From: Amblyomma americanum
Taxonomy: Eukaryota; Arthropoda; Arachnida; Ixodida; Ixodidae
Assembly: GCF_052857255.1 (NCBI RefSeq)
Contig: NC_135504.1
Span: forward strand, 146,532,121-146,596,120
DNA length: 64,000 nucleotides
Direction: 5' to 3'
Part shown: piece after piece, positions 9,456 through 22,585 of the stretch
Layout of the letters: each line of letters starts with the position of its first letter
How positions within the stretch are numbered: the first letter of the stretch is position 1
Position numbers and translations under genes: made by a program
Notes under the pieces: model-generated
The model's database searches: none
Told to the model about the DNA's origin: nothing
Seen by the model: only the letters and a program-made list of their open reading frames with translations

Positions 9456-12385
9456 TGTTGTGATTTAGCTCGTTTCGGTCTAAAACAGCTTGTTTCGCTG
9501 TATTAAGCAAGAATACATGCTTTTCGCGCAGTTATAAGAGAAAAAGTTTTGACGCGTGTCACAGGGACACTTGTAAAACCGATGTGTTGTGATTTAGCTC
9601 GTTTCGGTCTAAAACAGCTTGTTTCGTTGTATTAAGCAAGAATACATGCTTTTCGCGCCGTTATAAGAGAAAAAGTTTTGACGCGTATCAGAGGAACACT
9701 TGTAAAACCGATGTGTTGTGATTTAGCTCTTTTCGGTCTAAAACAGCTTGTTTCGCTGTATTAAGCAAGAATACATGCTTTTCGCGCAGTTATAAGAGAA
9801 AAGTTTTGACGCGTGTCACAGGGACACTTGTAAAACCGATGTGTTCAGATTTAGCTCGTTTCGGTCTAAAACAACTTGTTTCGCTGTATCAAGCACGAAT
9901 ACATGCTTTTCGCGCAGTTATAAGAGAAAAAATTTTGACGCGTATCAGAGGAATACTGTAAAACCGATGTGTTGTGATTTAGCTCGTTTTGGTCTAAAAC
10001 AGCTTGTTTCGCTGTATTAAGCAAGAATACATGCTTTTCGCGCAGTTATAAGAGAGAAAGTTTTGACGCGTGTCACAGGGACACTTGTAAAACCGATGTG
10101 TTCAGATTTAGCTCGTTTCGGTCTAAAACAGCTTGTTTCGTCGTATTAAGCACGAATACATGCTTTTCGCGCAGTTATAAGATAAAAAGTTTTGACGCGT
10201 GTCACAGGGACACTTGTAAAACCGATGTGTTGTGATTTAGCTCGTTTTGGTCTAAAACAGCTTGTTTCGCTGTATTAAGCAAGAATACATGCTTTTCGCG
10301 CAGTTATAAGAGAAAAAGTTTTGACGCGTGTCACAGGGACACTTGTAAAACCGATGTGTCCAGATTTAGCTCGTTTCGGTCTAAAACAGCTTGTTTCGTT
10401 GTATTAAGCAAGAATACATGCTTTTCGCGCAGTTATAAGAGAAAAAGTTTTGACGCGTATCAGAGGAACACTTTTAAAACCGATGTGTTGTGATTTAGCT
10501 CGTTTCGGTCTAAAACAGCTTGTTTCGCTGTATTAAGCAAGAATACATGCTTTTCGCGCAGTCATAAGAGAAAAAGTTTTGACGCGTGTCACAGGGACAC
10601 TTGTAAAACCGATGTGTTCAGATTTAGCTCGTTTCGGTCTAAAACAGCTTGTTTCGTCGTATTAAGCACGAATGCATGCTTTTCGCGCAGTTATAAGAGA
10701 AAAAGTTTAGACGCGTATCAGAGGAACACTTGTAAAACCGATGTGTTGTGATTTAGCTCGTTTCGGTCTAAAACAGCTTGTTTCGCTGTATTAAGCAAGA
10801 ATACATGCTTTTCGCGCAGTTATAAGAGAAAAAGTTTTGACGCGTGTCACAGGGACACTTGTAAAACCGATGTGTTCAGATTTACCTCGTTTCGGTCTAA
10901 AACAGCTTGTTTCGTTGAACTAAGCACGAATACATGCTTTTCGCGCCGTTATAAGAGAAAAAAGTTTTGACGCGTATCAGAGGAACACTTGTGAAACCGA
11001 TGTGTTGTGATTTAGCTCGTTTCGGTCTAAAACAGCTTGTTTCGCTGTATTAAGCAAGAATACATGCTTTTCGCGCAGTTATAAGAGAAAAAGTTTTGAC
11101 GCGTGTCACAGGGACACTTGTAAAACCGATGTGTTGTGATTTAGCTCGTTTTGGTCTAAAACAGCTTGTTTCGCTGTATTAAGCAAGAATACATGCTTTT
11201 CGCGCAGTTATAAGAGAAAAAGTTTTGACGCGTGTCACAGGGACACTTGTAAAACCGATGTGTCCAGATTTAGCTCGTTTCGGTCTAAAACAGCTTGTTT
11301 CGTCGTATTAAGCAAGAATACATGCTTTTCGCGCAGTTATAAGAGAATAAGTTTAGACGCGTATCATAGGAACACTTGTAAAACCGATGTGTTGTGATTT
11401 AGCTCGTTTCGGTCTAAAACAGCTTGTTTCGTTGTATTAAGCAAGAATACATGCTTTTCGCGCAGTTATAAGAGAAAAAGTTTTGACGCGTATCAGAGGA
11501 ACACTTGTAAAACCGATGTGTTGTGATTTAGCTCGTTTCGGTCTAAAACAGCTTGTTTCGCTGTATTAAGCAAGAAAACATGCTTTTCACGCAGTTATAA
11601 GAGAAAAAGTTTTGACGCGTGTCACAGGGACACTTGTAAAGCCGATGTGTTGTGATTTATCTCGTTTCGGCCTAAAACAGCTTGTTTCGCTGTATTAAGC
11701 AGGAATACGTGCTTTTCGCGCAGTTATAAGATAAAAAGTTTTAAAGGCGTGTCACAGGGACACTTGTAAAACCGATGTGTTCAGATTTACCCCGTTTCGG
11801 TCTAAAACAGCTTGTTTCGTTGAACTAAGCACGAATACATGCTTTTCGCGCAGTTATAAGAGAAAAAAGTTTTGACGCGTATCAGAGGAACACTTGTAAA
11901 ACCGATGTGTTCAGATTTACCTCTTTTCGGACTAAAACAGCTTGTTTCGTTGTATTAAGCACGAATACATGCTTTTCGCGCAGTTATAAAAGAAAAAAGT
12001 TTTGACGAGTATCACGTGAATACTTGTAAAACCGATGCGTTCAGATACAGCTCGTTTCGGTCTAAAACAGCTTGTTTCGTTTTATTAAGCACGAATACAT
12101 GCTTTTCGCGCAGTTATAAGAGAAAAAGTTTTGACGCGTATCAGAGGAACACTTGTAAAACCGATGTGTTGTGATTTAACTCGTTTCGGTCTAAAACAGC
12201 TTGTTTCGCTGTATTAAGCAAGAATACATGCTTTTCGCGCAGTCATAAGAGAAAAACTTTTGACGCGTGTCACAGGGACACTTGTAAAACCGATGTGTTC
12301 AGATTTAGCTCGTTTCGGTCTAAAACAGCTTGTTTCGTCGTATTAAGCACGAATGCATGCTTTTCGCGCAGTTATAAGAGAAAAA

Positions 12386-12515
12386 GTTTAGACGCGTATC
12401 AGAGGAACACTTGTAAAACCGATGTGTTGTGATTTAGCTCGTTTCGGTCTAAAACAGCTTGTTTCGTTGAATTAAGCACGAATACATGCTTTTCGCGCAG
12501 TTATAAGAGAAAAAG
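12386..12515 (+). repeat. Deletion junction in A4 (three monomers lost)
   Basis: The gtttagacgcg and gatttgacgcg variants are one monomer apart here (12,386 and 12,515). In A3 they are 517 bp apart (8,804 and 9,321). The junction monomer is a hybrid: its left half is class a and its right half carries ttgaattaagcacg, a combination I did not see elsewhere. The loss of about 388 bp fits unequal exchange between in-register monomers. Confidence 0.8.
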
Positions 12516-12553
12516 ATTTGACGCGTATCAGAGGAACACTTGTAAAACCGATG

Positions 12554-12649
12554 TGTTCAGATTTACCCCGTTTCGGTCTAAAACAGCTTGTTTCGTTAGA
12601 CTAAGCACGAATACATGCTTTTCGCGCAGTTACACTTGTAAAACCGATG
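12554..12649 (+). repeat. Truncated 96-bp monomer, copy 4
   Basis: Same deletion in A4, just downstream of the three-monomer loss. Confidence 0.9.
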
Positions 12650-13383
12650 TGTTGTGATTTAGCTCGTTTCGGTCTAAAACAGCTTGTTTCGCTGTATTAA
12701 GCAAGAATACATGCTTTTCGCGCAGTTATAAGAGAAAAAGTTTTGACGCGTGTCACAGGGACACTTGTAAAACCGATGTGTTGTGATTTAGCTCGTTTCG
12801 GTCTAAAACAGCTTGTTTCGTTGTATTAAGCAAGAATACATGCTTTTCGCGCCGTTATAAGAGAAAAAGTTTTGACGCGTATCAGAGGAACACTTGTAAA
12901 ACCGATGTGTTGTGATTTAGCTCTTTTCGGTCTAAAACAGCTTGTTTCGCTGTATTAAGCAAGAATACATGCTTTTCGCGCAGTTATAAGAGAAAAAGTT
13001 TTGACGCGTGTCACAGGGACACTTGTAAAACCGATGTGTTCAGATTTAGCTCGTTTCGGTCTAAAACAACTTGTTTCGCTGTATCAAGCACGAATACATG
13101 CTTTTCGCGCAGTTATAAGAGAAAAAATTTTGACGCGTATCAGAGGAATACTGTAAAACCGATGTGTTGTGATTTAGCTCGTTTTGGTCTAAAACAGCTT
13201 GTTTCGCTGTATTAAGCAAGAATACATGCTTTTCGCGCAGTTATAAGAGAGAAAGTTTTGACGCGTGTCACAGGGACACTTGTAAAACCGATGTGTTCAG
13301 ATTTAGCTCGTTTCGGTCTAAAACAGCTTGTTTCGTCGTATTAAGCACGAATACATGCTTTTCGCGCAGTTATAAGATAAAAA

Positions 13384-15667
13384 GTTTAGACGCGTATCAG
13401 AGGAACACTTGTAAAACCGATGTGTTGTGATTTAGCTCGTTTCGGTCTAAAACAGCTTGTTTCGTTGTATTAAGCAAGGATACGTGCTTTTCGCGCAGTT
13501 ATAAGAGAAAAAGTTTTGACGCGTGTCACAGGGACACGTGTAAAACCGACGTGTTCAGATTTAGCTCGTTTAGGTCTAAAACAGCTTGATTCGTTGTATT
13601 AAGCACGAATACATGCTTTTCGCGCAGTTATAAGAGAAAAAGTTTTGACGAGTATCATGTGAATACTTGTAAAACCGATGCGTTCAGATACAGCTCGTTT
13701 CGGTCTAAAACAGCTTGTTTCGTTTTATTAAGCACGAATACATGCTTTTCGCGCAGTTATAAGAGAAAAAGTTTTGACGCGTATCAGAGGAACACTTGTA
13801 AAACCGATGTGTTGTGATTTAACTCGTTTCGGTCTAAAACAGCTTGTTTCGCTGTATAAGCAAGAATACATGCTTTTCGCGTAGTTATAAGAGAAAAGGT
13901 GACGCGTGTCACAGGGACACTAGTAAAACCGATGTGTTTAGATTTAGCTTGTTTCGGTCTAAAACAGCTTGTTTCGCTGTATTAAGCACGAATACATGCT
14001 TTTCGCGCAGGTATAAGAGAAAAAGATTTGACGCGTATCAGAGGAACACTTGTAAAACCGATGTGTTGTGATTTACCTCGTTTCGGTCTAAAACAGCTTG
14101 TTTCGTTGAACTAAGCACGAATACATGCTTTTCGCGCAGTTAAAAGAGAAAAAAGTTTTGACGCGTATCAGAGGAACAGTTGTAAAACCGATGTGTTGTG
14201 ATTTATCTCGTTTCGGTCTAAAACAGCTTGTTTCGCTGTATTAAGCAAGAATACATGCTTTTCGCGCAGTTATAAGAGAAAAAGTTTTGACGCGTGTCAC
14301 AGGGACACGTAAAACCGATGTGTTGTGATTTAGCTCGTTTCGGTCTAAAACAGCTTGTTTCGTTGTATTAAGCAAGAATACATGCTTTTCGCGCAGTTAT
14401 AAGAGAAAAAGTTTTGACGCGTATCAGAGGAACACTTGTAAAACCGATGTGTTGTGATTTAGCGCGTTTCGGTCTAAAACAGCTTGTTTCGCTGTATTAA
14501 GCACGAATACATGCTTTTCGCGCCGTTATAAGAGAAAAAAGTTTTGACGCGTATCAGAGGAACACTTGTAAAACCGATGTGTTGTGATTTAGATCGTTTT
14601 GGTCTAAAACAGCTTGTTTCGCTGTATTAAGCAAGAATACATGCTTTTCGCGCAGTTATACGAGAAAAAGTTTTGACGCGTGTCACAGGGACACTTGTAA
14701 AACCGATGTGTTCAGATTTAGCTCGTTTCGGTCTAAAACAACTTGTTTCGTTGTATCAAGCACGAATACATGCTTTTCGCGCAGTTATAAGAGAAAAAGA
14801 TTTGACGCGTATCAGAGGAACACTTGTAAAACCGATGTGTTCAGATTTACCCCGTTTCGGTCTAAAACAGCTTGTTTCGTTAGACTAAGCACGAATACAT
14901 GCTTTTCGCGCAGTTACACTTGTAAAACCGATGTGTTGTGATTTAGCTCGTTTCGGTCTAAAACAGCTTGTTTCGCTGTATTAAGCAAGAATACATGCTT
15001 TTCGCGCAGTTATAAGAGAAAAAGTTTTGACGCGTGTCACAGGGACACTTGTAAAACCGATGTGTTGTGATTTAGCTCGTTTCGGTCTAAAACAGCTTGT
15101 TTCGTTGTATTAAGCAAGAATACATGCTTTTCGCGCCGTTATAAGAGAAAAAGTTTTGACGCGTATCAGAGGAACACTTGTAAAACCGATGTGTTGTGAT
15201 TTAGCTCTTTTCGGTCTAAAACAGCTTGTTTCGCTGTATTAAGCAAGAATACATGCTTTTCGCGCAGTTATAAGAGAAAAAGTTTTGACGCGTGTCACAG
15301 GGACACTTGTAAAACCGATGTGTTCAGATTTAGCTCGTTTCGGTCTAAAACAACTTGTTTCGCTGTATCAAGCACGAATACATGCTTTTCGCGCAGTTAT
15401 AAGAGAAAAAATTTTGACGCGTATCAGAGGAATACTGTAAAACCGATGTGTTGTGATTTAGCTCGTTTTGGTCTAAAACAGCTTGTTTCGCTGTATTAAG
15501 CAAGAATACATGCTTTTCGCGCAGTTATAAGAGAGAAAGTTTTGACGCGTGTCACAGGGACACTTGTAAAACCGATGTGTTCAGATTTAGCTCGTTTCGG
15601 TCTAAAACAGCTTGTTTCGTCGTATTAAGCACGAATACATGCTTTTCGCGCAGTTATAAGATAAAAA
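13384..15667 (+). repeat. Domain B sub-block 1 (2,284 bp)
   Basis: The left half has aaggatacgtg, cacgtgtaaaaccgacg, gagtatcatgtg and gacactagt monomers. The right half (about 14,540 on) is domain A-like and includes the 96-bp monomer and tgtatcaag monomers. Confidence 0.87.
14838..14933 (+). repeat. Truncated 96-bp monomer, copy 5
   Basis: Same deletion inside domain B. Its presence here shows that part of domain B (about 14,540-15,667) derives from domain A. Confidence 0.9.
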
Positions 15668-17984
15668 GTTTAGACGCGTATCAGAGGAACACTTGTAAAA
15701 CCGATGTGTTGTGATTTAGCTCGTTTCGGTCTAAAACAGCTTGTTTCGTTGTATTAAGCAAGGATACGTGCTTTTCGCGCAGTTATAAGAGAAAAAGTTT
15801 TGACGCGTGTCACAGGGACACGTGTAAAACCGACGTGTTCAGATTTAGCTCGTTTAGGTCTAAAACAGCTTGATTCGTTGTATTAAGCACGAATACATGC
15901 TTTTCGCGCAGTTATAAGAGAAAAAGTTTTGACGCGTATCAGAGGAACACTTGTAAAACCGATGTGTTGTGATTTAACTCGTTTCGGTCTAAAACAGCTT
16001 GTTTCGCTGTATAAGCAAGAATACATGCTTTTCGCGCAGTTATAAGAGAAAAGGTGACGCGTGTCACAGGGACACTAGTAAAACCGATGTGTTTAGATTT
16101 AGCTTGTTTCGGTCTAAAACAGCTTGTTTCGCTGTATTAAGCACGAATACATGCTTTTCGCGCAGGTATAAGAGAAAAAGATTTGACGCGTATCAGAGGA
16201 ACACTTGTAAAACCGATGTGTTGTGATTTACCTCGTTTCGGTCTAAAACAGCTTGTTTCGTTGAACTAAGCACGAATACATGCTTTTCGCGCAGTTAAAA
16301 GAGAAAAAAGTTTTGACGCGTATCAGAGGAACAGTTGTAAAACCGATGTGTTGTGATTTATCTCGTTTCGGTCTAAAACAGCTTGTTTCGCTGTATTAAG
16401 CAAGAATACATGCTTTTCGCGCAGTTATAAGAGAAAAAGTTTTGACGCGTGTCACAGGGACACGTAAAACCGATGTGTTGTGATTTAGCTCGTTTCGGTC
16501 TAAAACAGCTTGTTTCGTTGTATTAAGCAAGAATACATGCTTTTCGCGCAGTTATAAGAGAAAAAGTTTTGACGCGTATCAGAGGAACACTTGTAAAACC
16601 GATGTGTTGTGATTTAGCGCGTTTCGGTCTAAAACAGCTTGTTTCGCTGTATTAAGCAAGAATACATGCTTTTCGCGCAGTCATAAGAGAAAAAGTTTTG
16701 ACGCGTGTCACAGGGACACTTGTAAAACCGATGTGTTCAGATTTAGCTCGTTTCGGTCTAAAACAGCTTGTTTCGTCGTATTAAGCACGAATGCATGCTT
16801 TTCGCGCAGTTATAAGAGAAAAAGTTTAGACGCGTATCAGAGGAACACTTGTAAAACCGATGTGTTGTGATTTAGCTCGTTTCGGTCTAAAACAGCTTGT
16901 TTCGCTGTATTAAGCAAGAATACATGCTTTTCGCGCAGTTATAAGAGAAAAAGTTTTGACGCGTGTCACAGGGACACTTGTAAAACCGATGTGTTCAGAT
17001 TTACCTCGTTTCGGTCTAAAACAGCTTGTTTCGTTGAACTAAGCACGAATACATGCTTTTCGCGCAGTTATAAGAGAAAAAAGTTTTGACGCGTATCAGA
17101 GGAACACTTGTGAAACCGATGTGTTGTGATTTAGCTCGTTTCGGTCTAAAACAGCTTGTTTCGCTGTATTAAGCAAGAATACATGCTTTTCGCGCAGTTA
17201 TAAGAGAAAAAGTTTTGACGCGTGTCACAGGGACACTTGTAAAACCGATGTGTTGTGATTTAGCTCGTTTCGGTCTAAAACAGCTTGTTTCGTTGTATTA
17301 AGCAAGAATACATGCTTTTCGCGCAGTTATAAGGGTAAAAGTTTTGACGCGTATCAGAGGAACACTTGTAAAACCGATGTGTTGTGATTTAGCTCGTTTC
17401 GGTCTAAAACAGCTTGTTTCGCTGTATTAAGCAAGAAAACATGCTTTTCGCGCAGTTATAAGAGAAAAAGTTTTGACGCGTGTCACAGGGACACTTGTAA
17501 AACCGATGCGTTCAGATACAGCTCGTTTCGGTCTAAAACAGCTTGTTTCGTTTTATTAAGCACGAATACATGCTTTTCGCGCAGTTATAAGAGAAAAAGT
17601 TTTGACGCGTATCAGAGGAACACCTGTAAAACCGATGTGTTGTGATTTAACTCGTTTCGGTCTAAAACAGCTTGTTTCGCTGTATTAGGCAAGAATACAT
17701 GCTTTTCGCGCAGTTATGAGAAAAGGTGACGCGTGTCACAGGGACACTTTTAAAACCGATGTGTTCAGATTTAGCTCCTTTCGGTCTAAAACAGCTTGTT
17801 TCGCTGTATTAAGCAAGAATACATGCTTTTCGCGCAGTTATAAGAGAAAAAGTTTTGACGCGTGTCACAGCTAGGGACACTTGTAAAACCGATGTGTTGT
17901 GATTTTGCTCATTTCGGTCTAAAACAGCTTGTTTCGCTGTATTAAGCAAGAATACATGCTTTTCGCGCAGTTATAAGAGAAAAA
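15668..17984 (+). repeat. Domain B sub-block 2 (2,317 bp)
   Basis: It begins like sub-block 1 but lacks the 129-bp gagtatcatgtg monomer (near 15,930). From about 16,620 it takes a different right half: cagtcataag, gaatgcatgc, ataagggtaaaag (17,332), a short ggtgacgcg monomer (17,725) and the ctag insertion (17,871). Confidence 0.87.
17871..17874 (+). repeat. 4-bp insertion (ctag) in a monomer, copy 1
   Basis: The normal gtgtcacagggacac reads gtgtcacagctagggacac, which splits the 101-115 dyad. It is found only here and at 22,472. Confidence 0.85.
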
Positions 17985-20268
17985 GTTTAGACGCGTATCA
18001 GAGGAACACTTGTAAAACCGATGTGTTGTGATTTAGCTCGTTTCGGTCTAAAACAGCTTGTTTCGTTGTATTAAGCAAGGATACGTGCTTTTCGCGCAGT
18101 TATAAGAGAAAAAGTTTTGACGCGTGTCACACGGACACGTGTAAAACCGACGTGTTCAGATTTAGCTCGTTTAGGTCTAAAACAGCTTGATTCGTTGTAT
18201 TAAGCACGAATACATGCTTTTCGCGCAGTTATAAGAGAAAAAGTTTTGACGAGTATCATGTGAATACTTGTAAAACCGATGCGTTCAGATACAGCTCGTT
18301 TCGGTCTAAAACAGCTTGTTTCGTTTTATTAAGCACGAATACATGCTTTTCGCGCAGTTATAAGAGAAAAAGTTTTGACGCGTATCAGAGGAACACTTGT
18401 AAAACCGATGTGTTGTGATTTAACTCGTTTCGGTCTAAAACAGCTTGTTTCGCTGTATAAGCAAGAATACATGCTTTTCGCGCAGTTATAAGAGAAAAGG
18501 TGACGCGTGTCACAGGGACACTAGTAAAACCGATGTGTTTAGATTTAGCTTGTTTCGGTCTAAAACAGCTTGTTTCGCTGTATTAAGCACGAATACATGC
18601 TTTTCGCGCAGGTATAAGAGAAAAAGATTTGACGCGTATCAGAGGAACACTTGTAAAACCGATGTGTTGTGATTTACCTCGTTTCGGTCTAAAACAGCTT
18701 GTTTCGTTGAACTAAGCACGAATACATGCTTTTCGCGCAGTTAAAAGAGAAAAAAGTTTTGACGCGTATCAGAGGAACAGTTGTAAAACCGATGTGTTGT
18801 GATTTATCTCGTTTCGGTCTAAAACAGCTTGTTTCGCTGTATTAAGCAAGAATACATGCTTTTCGCGCAGTTATAAGAGAAAAAGTTTTGACGCGTGTCA
18901 CAGGGACACGTAAAACCGATGTGTTGTGATTTAGCTCGTTTCGGTCTAAAACAGCTTGTTTCGTTGTATTAAGCAAGAATACATGCTTTTCGCGCAGTTA
19001 TAAGAGAAAAAGTTTTGACGCGTATCAGAGGAACACTTGTAAAACCGATGTGTTGTGATTTAGCGCGTTTCGGTCTAAAACAGCTTGTTTCGCTGTATTA
19101 AGCACGAATACATGCTTTTCGCGCCGTTATAAGAGAAAAAAGTTTTGACGCGTATCAGAGGAACACTTGTAAAACCGATGTGTTGTGATTTAGATCGTTT
19201 TGGTCTAAAACAGCTTGTTTCGCTGTATTAAGCAAGAATACATGCTTTTCGCGCAGTTATACGAGAAAAAGTTTTGACGCGTGTCACAGGGACACTTGTA
19301 AAACCGATGTGTTCAGATTTAGCTCGTTTCGGTCTAAAACAACTTGTTTCGTTGTATCAAGCACGAATACATGCTTTTCGCGCAGTTATAAGAGAAAAAG
19401 ATTTGACGCGTATCAGAGGAACACTTGTAAAACCGATGTGTTCAGATTTACCCCGTTTCGGTCTAAAACAGCTTGTTTCGTTAGACTAAGCACGAATACA
19501 TGCTTTTCGCGCAGTTACACTTGTAAAACCGATGTGTTGTGATTTAGCTCGTTTCGGTCTAAAACAGCTTGTTTCGCTGTATTAAGCAAGAATACATGCT
19601 TTTCGCGCAGTTATAAGAGAAAAAGTTTTGACGCGTGTCACAGGGACACTTGTAAAACCGATGTGTTGTGATTTAGCTCGTTTCGGTCTAAAACAGCTTG
19701 TTTCGTTGTATTAAGCAAGAATACATGCTTTTCGCGCCGTTATAAGAGAAAAAGTTTTGACGCGTATCAGAGGAACACTTGTAAAACCGATGTGTTGTGA
19801 TTTAGCTCTTTTCGGTCTAAAACAGCTTGTTTCGCTGTATTAAGCAAGAATACATGCTTTTCGCGCAGTTATAAGAGAAAAAGTTTTGACGCGTGTCACA
19901 GGGACACTTGTAAAACCGATGTGTTCAGATTTAGCTCGTTTCGGTCTAAAACAACTTGTTTCGCTGTATCAAGCACGAATACATGCTTTTCGCGCAGTTA
20001 TAAGAGAAAAAATTTTGACGCGTATCAGAGGAATACTGTAAAACCGATGTGTTGTGATTTAGCTCGTTTTGGTCTAAAACAGCTTGTTTCGCTGTATTAA
20101 GCAAGAATACATGCTTTTCGCGCAGTTATAAGAGAGAAAGTTTTGACGCGTGTCACAGGGACACTTGTAAAACCGATGTGTTCAGATTTAGCTCGTTTCG
20201 GTCTAAAACAGCTTGTTTCGTCGTATTAAGCACGAATACATGCTTTTCGCGCAGTTATAAGATAAAAA
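17985..20268 (+). repeat. Domain B sub-block 3 (2,284 bp)
   Basis: This is a copy of sub-block 1 at offset 4,601, the same length and the same order of variants throughout. Confidence 0.88.
19439..19534 (+). repeat. Truncated 96-bp monomer, copy 6
   Basis: Same deletion in the second domain B super-unit, exactly 4,601 bp after copy 5. Confidence 0.9.
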
Positions 20269-22585
20269 GTTTAGACGCGTATCAGAGGAACACTTGTAAA
20301 ACCGATGTGTTGTGATTTAGCTCGTTTCGGTCTAAAACAGCTTGTTTCGTTGTATTAAGCAAGGATACGTGCTTTTCGCGCAGTTATAAGAGAAAAAGTT
20401 TTGACGCGTGTCACAGGGACACGTGTAAAACCGACGTGTTCAGATTTAGCTCGTTTAGGTCTAAAACAGCTTGATTCGTTGTATTAAGCACGAATACATG
20501 CTTTTCGCGCAGTTATAAGAGAAAAAGTTTTGACGAGTATCATGTGAATACTTGTAAAACCGATGCGTTCAGATACAGCTCGTTTCGGTCTAAAACAGCT
20601 TGTTTCGTTTTATTAAGCACGAATACATGCTTTTCGCGCAGTTATAAGAGAAAAAGTTTTGACGCGTATCAGAGGAACACTTGTAAAACCGATGTGTTGT
20701 GATTTAACTCGTTTCGGTCTAAAACAGCTTGTTTCGCTGTATAAGCAAGAATACATGCTTTTCGCGCAGTTATAAGAGAAAAGGTGACGCGTGTCACAGG
20801 GACACTAGTAAAACCGATGTGTTTAGATTTAGCTTGTTTCGGTCTAAAACAGCTTGTTTCGCTGTATTAAGCACGAATACATGCTTTTCGCGCAGGTATA
20901 AGAGAAAAAGATTTGACGCGTATCAGAGGAACACTTGTAAAACCGATGTGTTGTGATTTACCTCGTTTCGGTCTAAAACAGCTTGTTTCGTTGAACTAAG
21001 CACGAATACATGCTTTTCGCGCAGTTAAAAGAGAAAAAAGTTTTGACGCGCATCAGAGGAACAGTTGTAAAACCGATGTGTTGTGATTTATCTCGTTTCG
21101 GTCTAAAACAGCTTGTTTCGCTGTATTAAGCAAGAATACATGCTTTTCGCGCAGTTATAAGAGAAAAAGTTTTGACGCGTGTCACAGGGACACGTAAAAC
21201 CGATGTGTTGTGATTTAGCTCGTTTCGGTCTAAAACAGCTTGTTTCGTTGTATTAAGCAAGAATACATGCTTTTCGCGCAGTTATAAGAGAAAAAGTTTT
21301 GACGCGTATCAGAGGAACACTTGTAAAACCGATGTGTTGTGATTTAGCGCGTTTCGGTCTAAAACAGCTTGTTTCGCTGTATTAAGCAAGAATACATGCT
21401 TTTCGCGCAGTCATAAGAGAAAAAGTTTTGACGCGTGTCACAGGGACACTTGTAAAACCGATGTGTTCAGATTTAGCTCGTTTCGGTCTAAAACAGCTTG
21501 TTTCGTCGTATTAAGCACGAATGCATGCTTTTCGCGCAGTTATAAGAGAAAAAGTTTAGACGCGTATCAGAGGAACACTTGTAAAACCGATGTGTTGTGA
21601 TTTAGCTCGTTTCGGTCTAAAACAGCTTGTTTCGTTGAACTAAGCACGAATACATGCTTTTCGCGCAGTTATAAGAGAAAAAAGTTTTGACGCGTATCAG
21701 AGGAACACTTGTGAAACCGATGTGTTGTGATTTAGCTCGTTTCGGTCTAAAACAGCTTGTTTCGCTGTATTAAGCAAGAATACATGCTTTTCGCGCAGTT
21801 ATAAGAGAAAAAGTTTTGACGCGTGTCACAGGGACACTTGTAAAACCGATGTGTTGTGATTTAGCTCGTTTCGGTCTAAAACAGCTTGTTTCGTTGTATT
21901 AAGCAAGAATACATGCTTTTCGCGCAGTTATAAGGGTAAAAGTTTTGACGCGTATCAGAGGAACACTTGTAAAACCGATGTGTTGTGATTTAGCTCGTTT
22001 CGGTCTAAAACAGCTTGTTTCGCTGTATTAAGCAAGAAAACATGCTTTTCGCGCAGTTATAAGAGAAAAAGTTTTGACGCGTGTCACAGGGACACTTGTA
22101 AAACCGATGCGTTCAGATACAGCTCGTTTCGGTCTAAAACAGCTTGTTTCGTTTTATTAAGCACGAATACATGCTTTTCGCGCAGTTATAAGAGAAAAAG
22201 TTTTGACGCGTATCAGAGGAACACCTGTAAAACCGATGTGTTGTGATTTAACTCGTTTCGGTCTAAAACAGCTTGTTTCGCTGTATTAGGCAAGAATACA
22301 TGCTTTTCGCGCAGTTATGAGAAAAGGTGACGCGTGTCACAGGGACACTTTTAAAACCGATGTGTTCAGATTTAGCTCCTTTCGGTCTAAAACAGCTTGT
22401 TTCGCTGTATTAAGCAAGAATACATGCTTTTCGCGCAGTTATAAGAGAAAAAGTTTTGACGCGTGTCACAGCTAGGGACACTTGTAAAACCGATGTGTTG
22501 TGATTTTGCTCATTTCGGTCTAAAACAGCTTGTTTCGCTGTATTAAGCAAGAATACATGCTTTTCGCGCAGTTATAAGAGAAAAA
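20269..22585 (+). repeat. Domain B sub-block 4 (2,317 bp)
   Basis: This is a copy of sub-block 2. It keeps the gagtatcatgtg monomer missing there (near 20,535) but lacks one 129-bp monomer after 21,555 that sub-block 2 has at about 16,900-17,030. The two changes cancel, so the offset returns to 4,601 by the ctag marker. Confidence 0.87.
22472..22475 (+). repeat. 4-bp insertion (ctag) in a monomer, copy 2
   Basis: Same insertion, 4,601 bp after the first, showing it predates the super-unit duplication. Confidence 0.85.

Larger units (their letters stand above)
7678..11389 (+). repeat. Domain A HOR copy A3 (3,712 bp)
   Basis: The copy is identical in order to A2 but 130 bp longer. The extra length is one duplicated monomer at 7,936-8,195. 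Confidence 0.9.
1..13383 (+). repeat. Domain A: 28-monomer higher-order repeat (3,582 bp)
   Basis: Rare variants recur in the same order at a fixed distance. The gcaagaaaac variant followed by a ttttcacgcag change occurs at 181, 4276, 7858 and 11570. The HOR start tgttgtg at 1 maps to 4096, 7678 and 11390. The basic offset is 3,582 bp, or 28 monomers less about 30 bp because one monomer is truncated. Copies differ mostly by gain or loss of whole monomers, with few point changes, which indicates recent amplification. Confidence 0.9.
11390..13383 (+). repeat. Domain A HOR copy A4 (partial, 1,994 bp)
   Basis: This copy follows A3 in order and stops where domain B begins at the gataaaaagtttag variant (13,384). 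It lacks three monomers near 12.4 kb and the last third of the HOR. Confidence 0.85.
13384..22585 (+). repeat. Domain B: two-level higher-order repeat (2 x 4,601 bp)
   Basis: The gtttagacgcg variant starts sub-blocks at 13,384, 15,668, 17,985 and 20,269. Sub-blocks 1 and 3 share one right half and sub-blocks 2 and 4 share another, so the true repeat is a pair of sub-blocks, 4,601 bp long and present twice. The gctagggac insertion (17,871 and 22,472) and the ctgtataagc monomer recur at the same offset. Only scattered point differences were seen between super-units, for example cacacgg near 18,130 against cacaggg near 13,530. Confidence 0.9.

Noticed and set aside
17687..17696. ttaggc, resembling the nematode telomere repeat, in tattaggcaag monomers
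   Set aside because: It is a single-base variant of ttaagc in isolated monomers and is never tandem.
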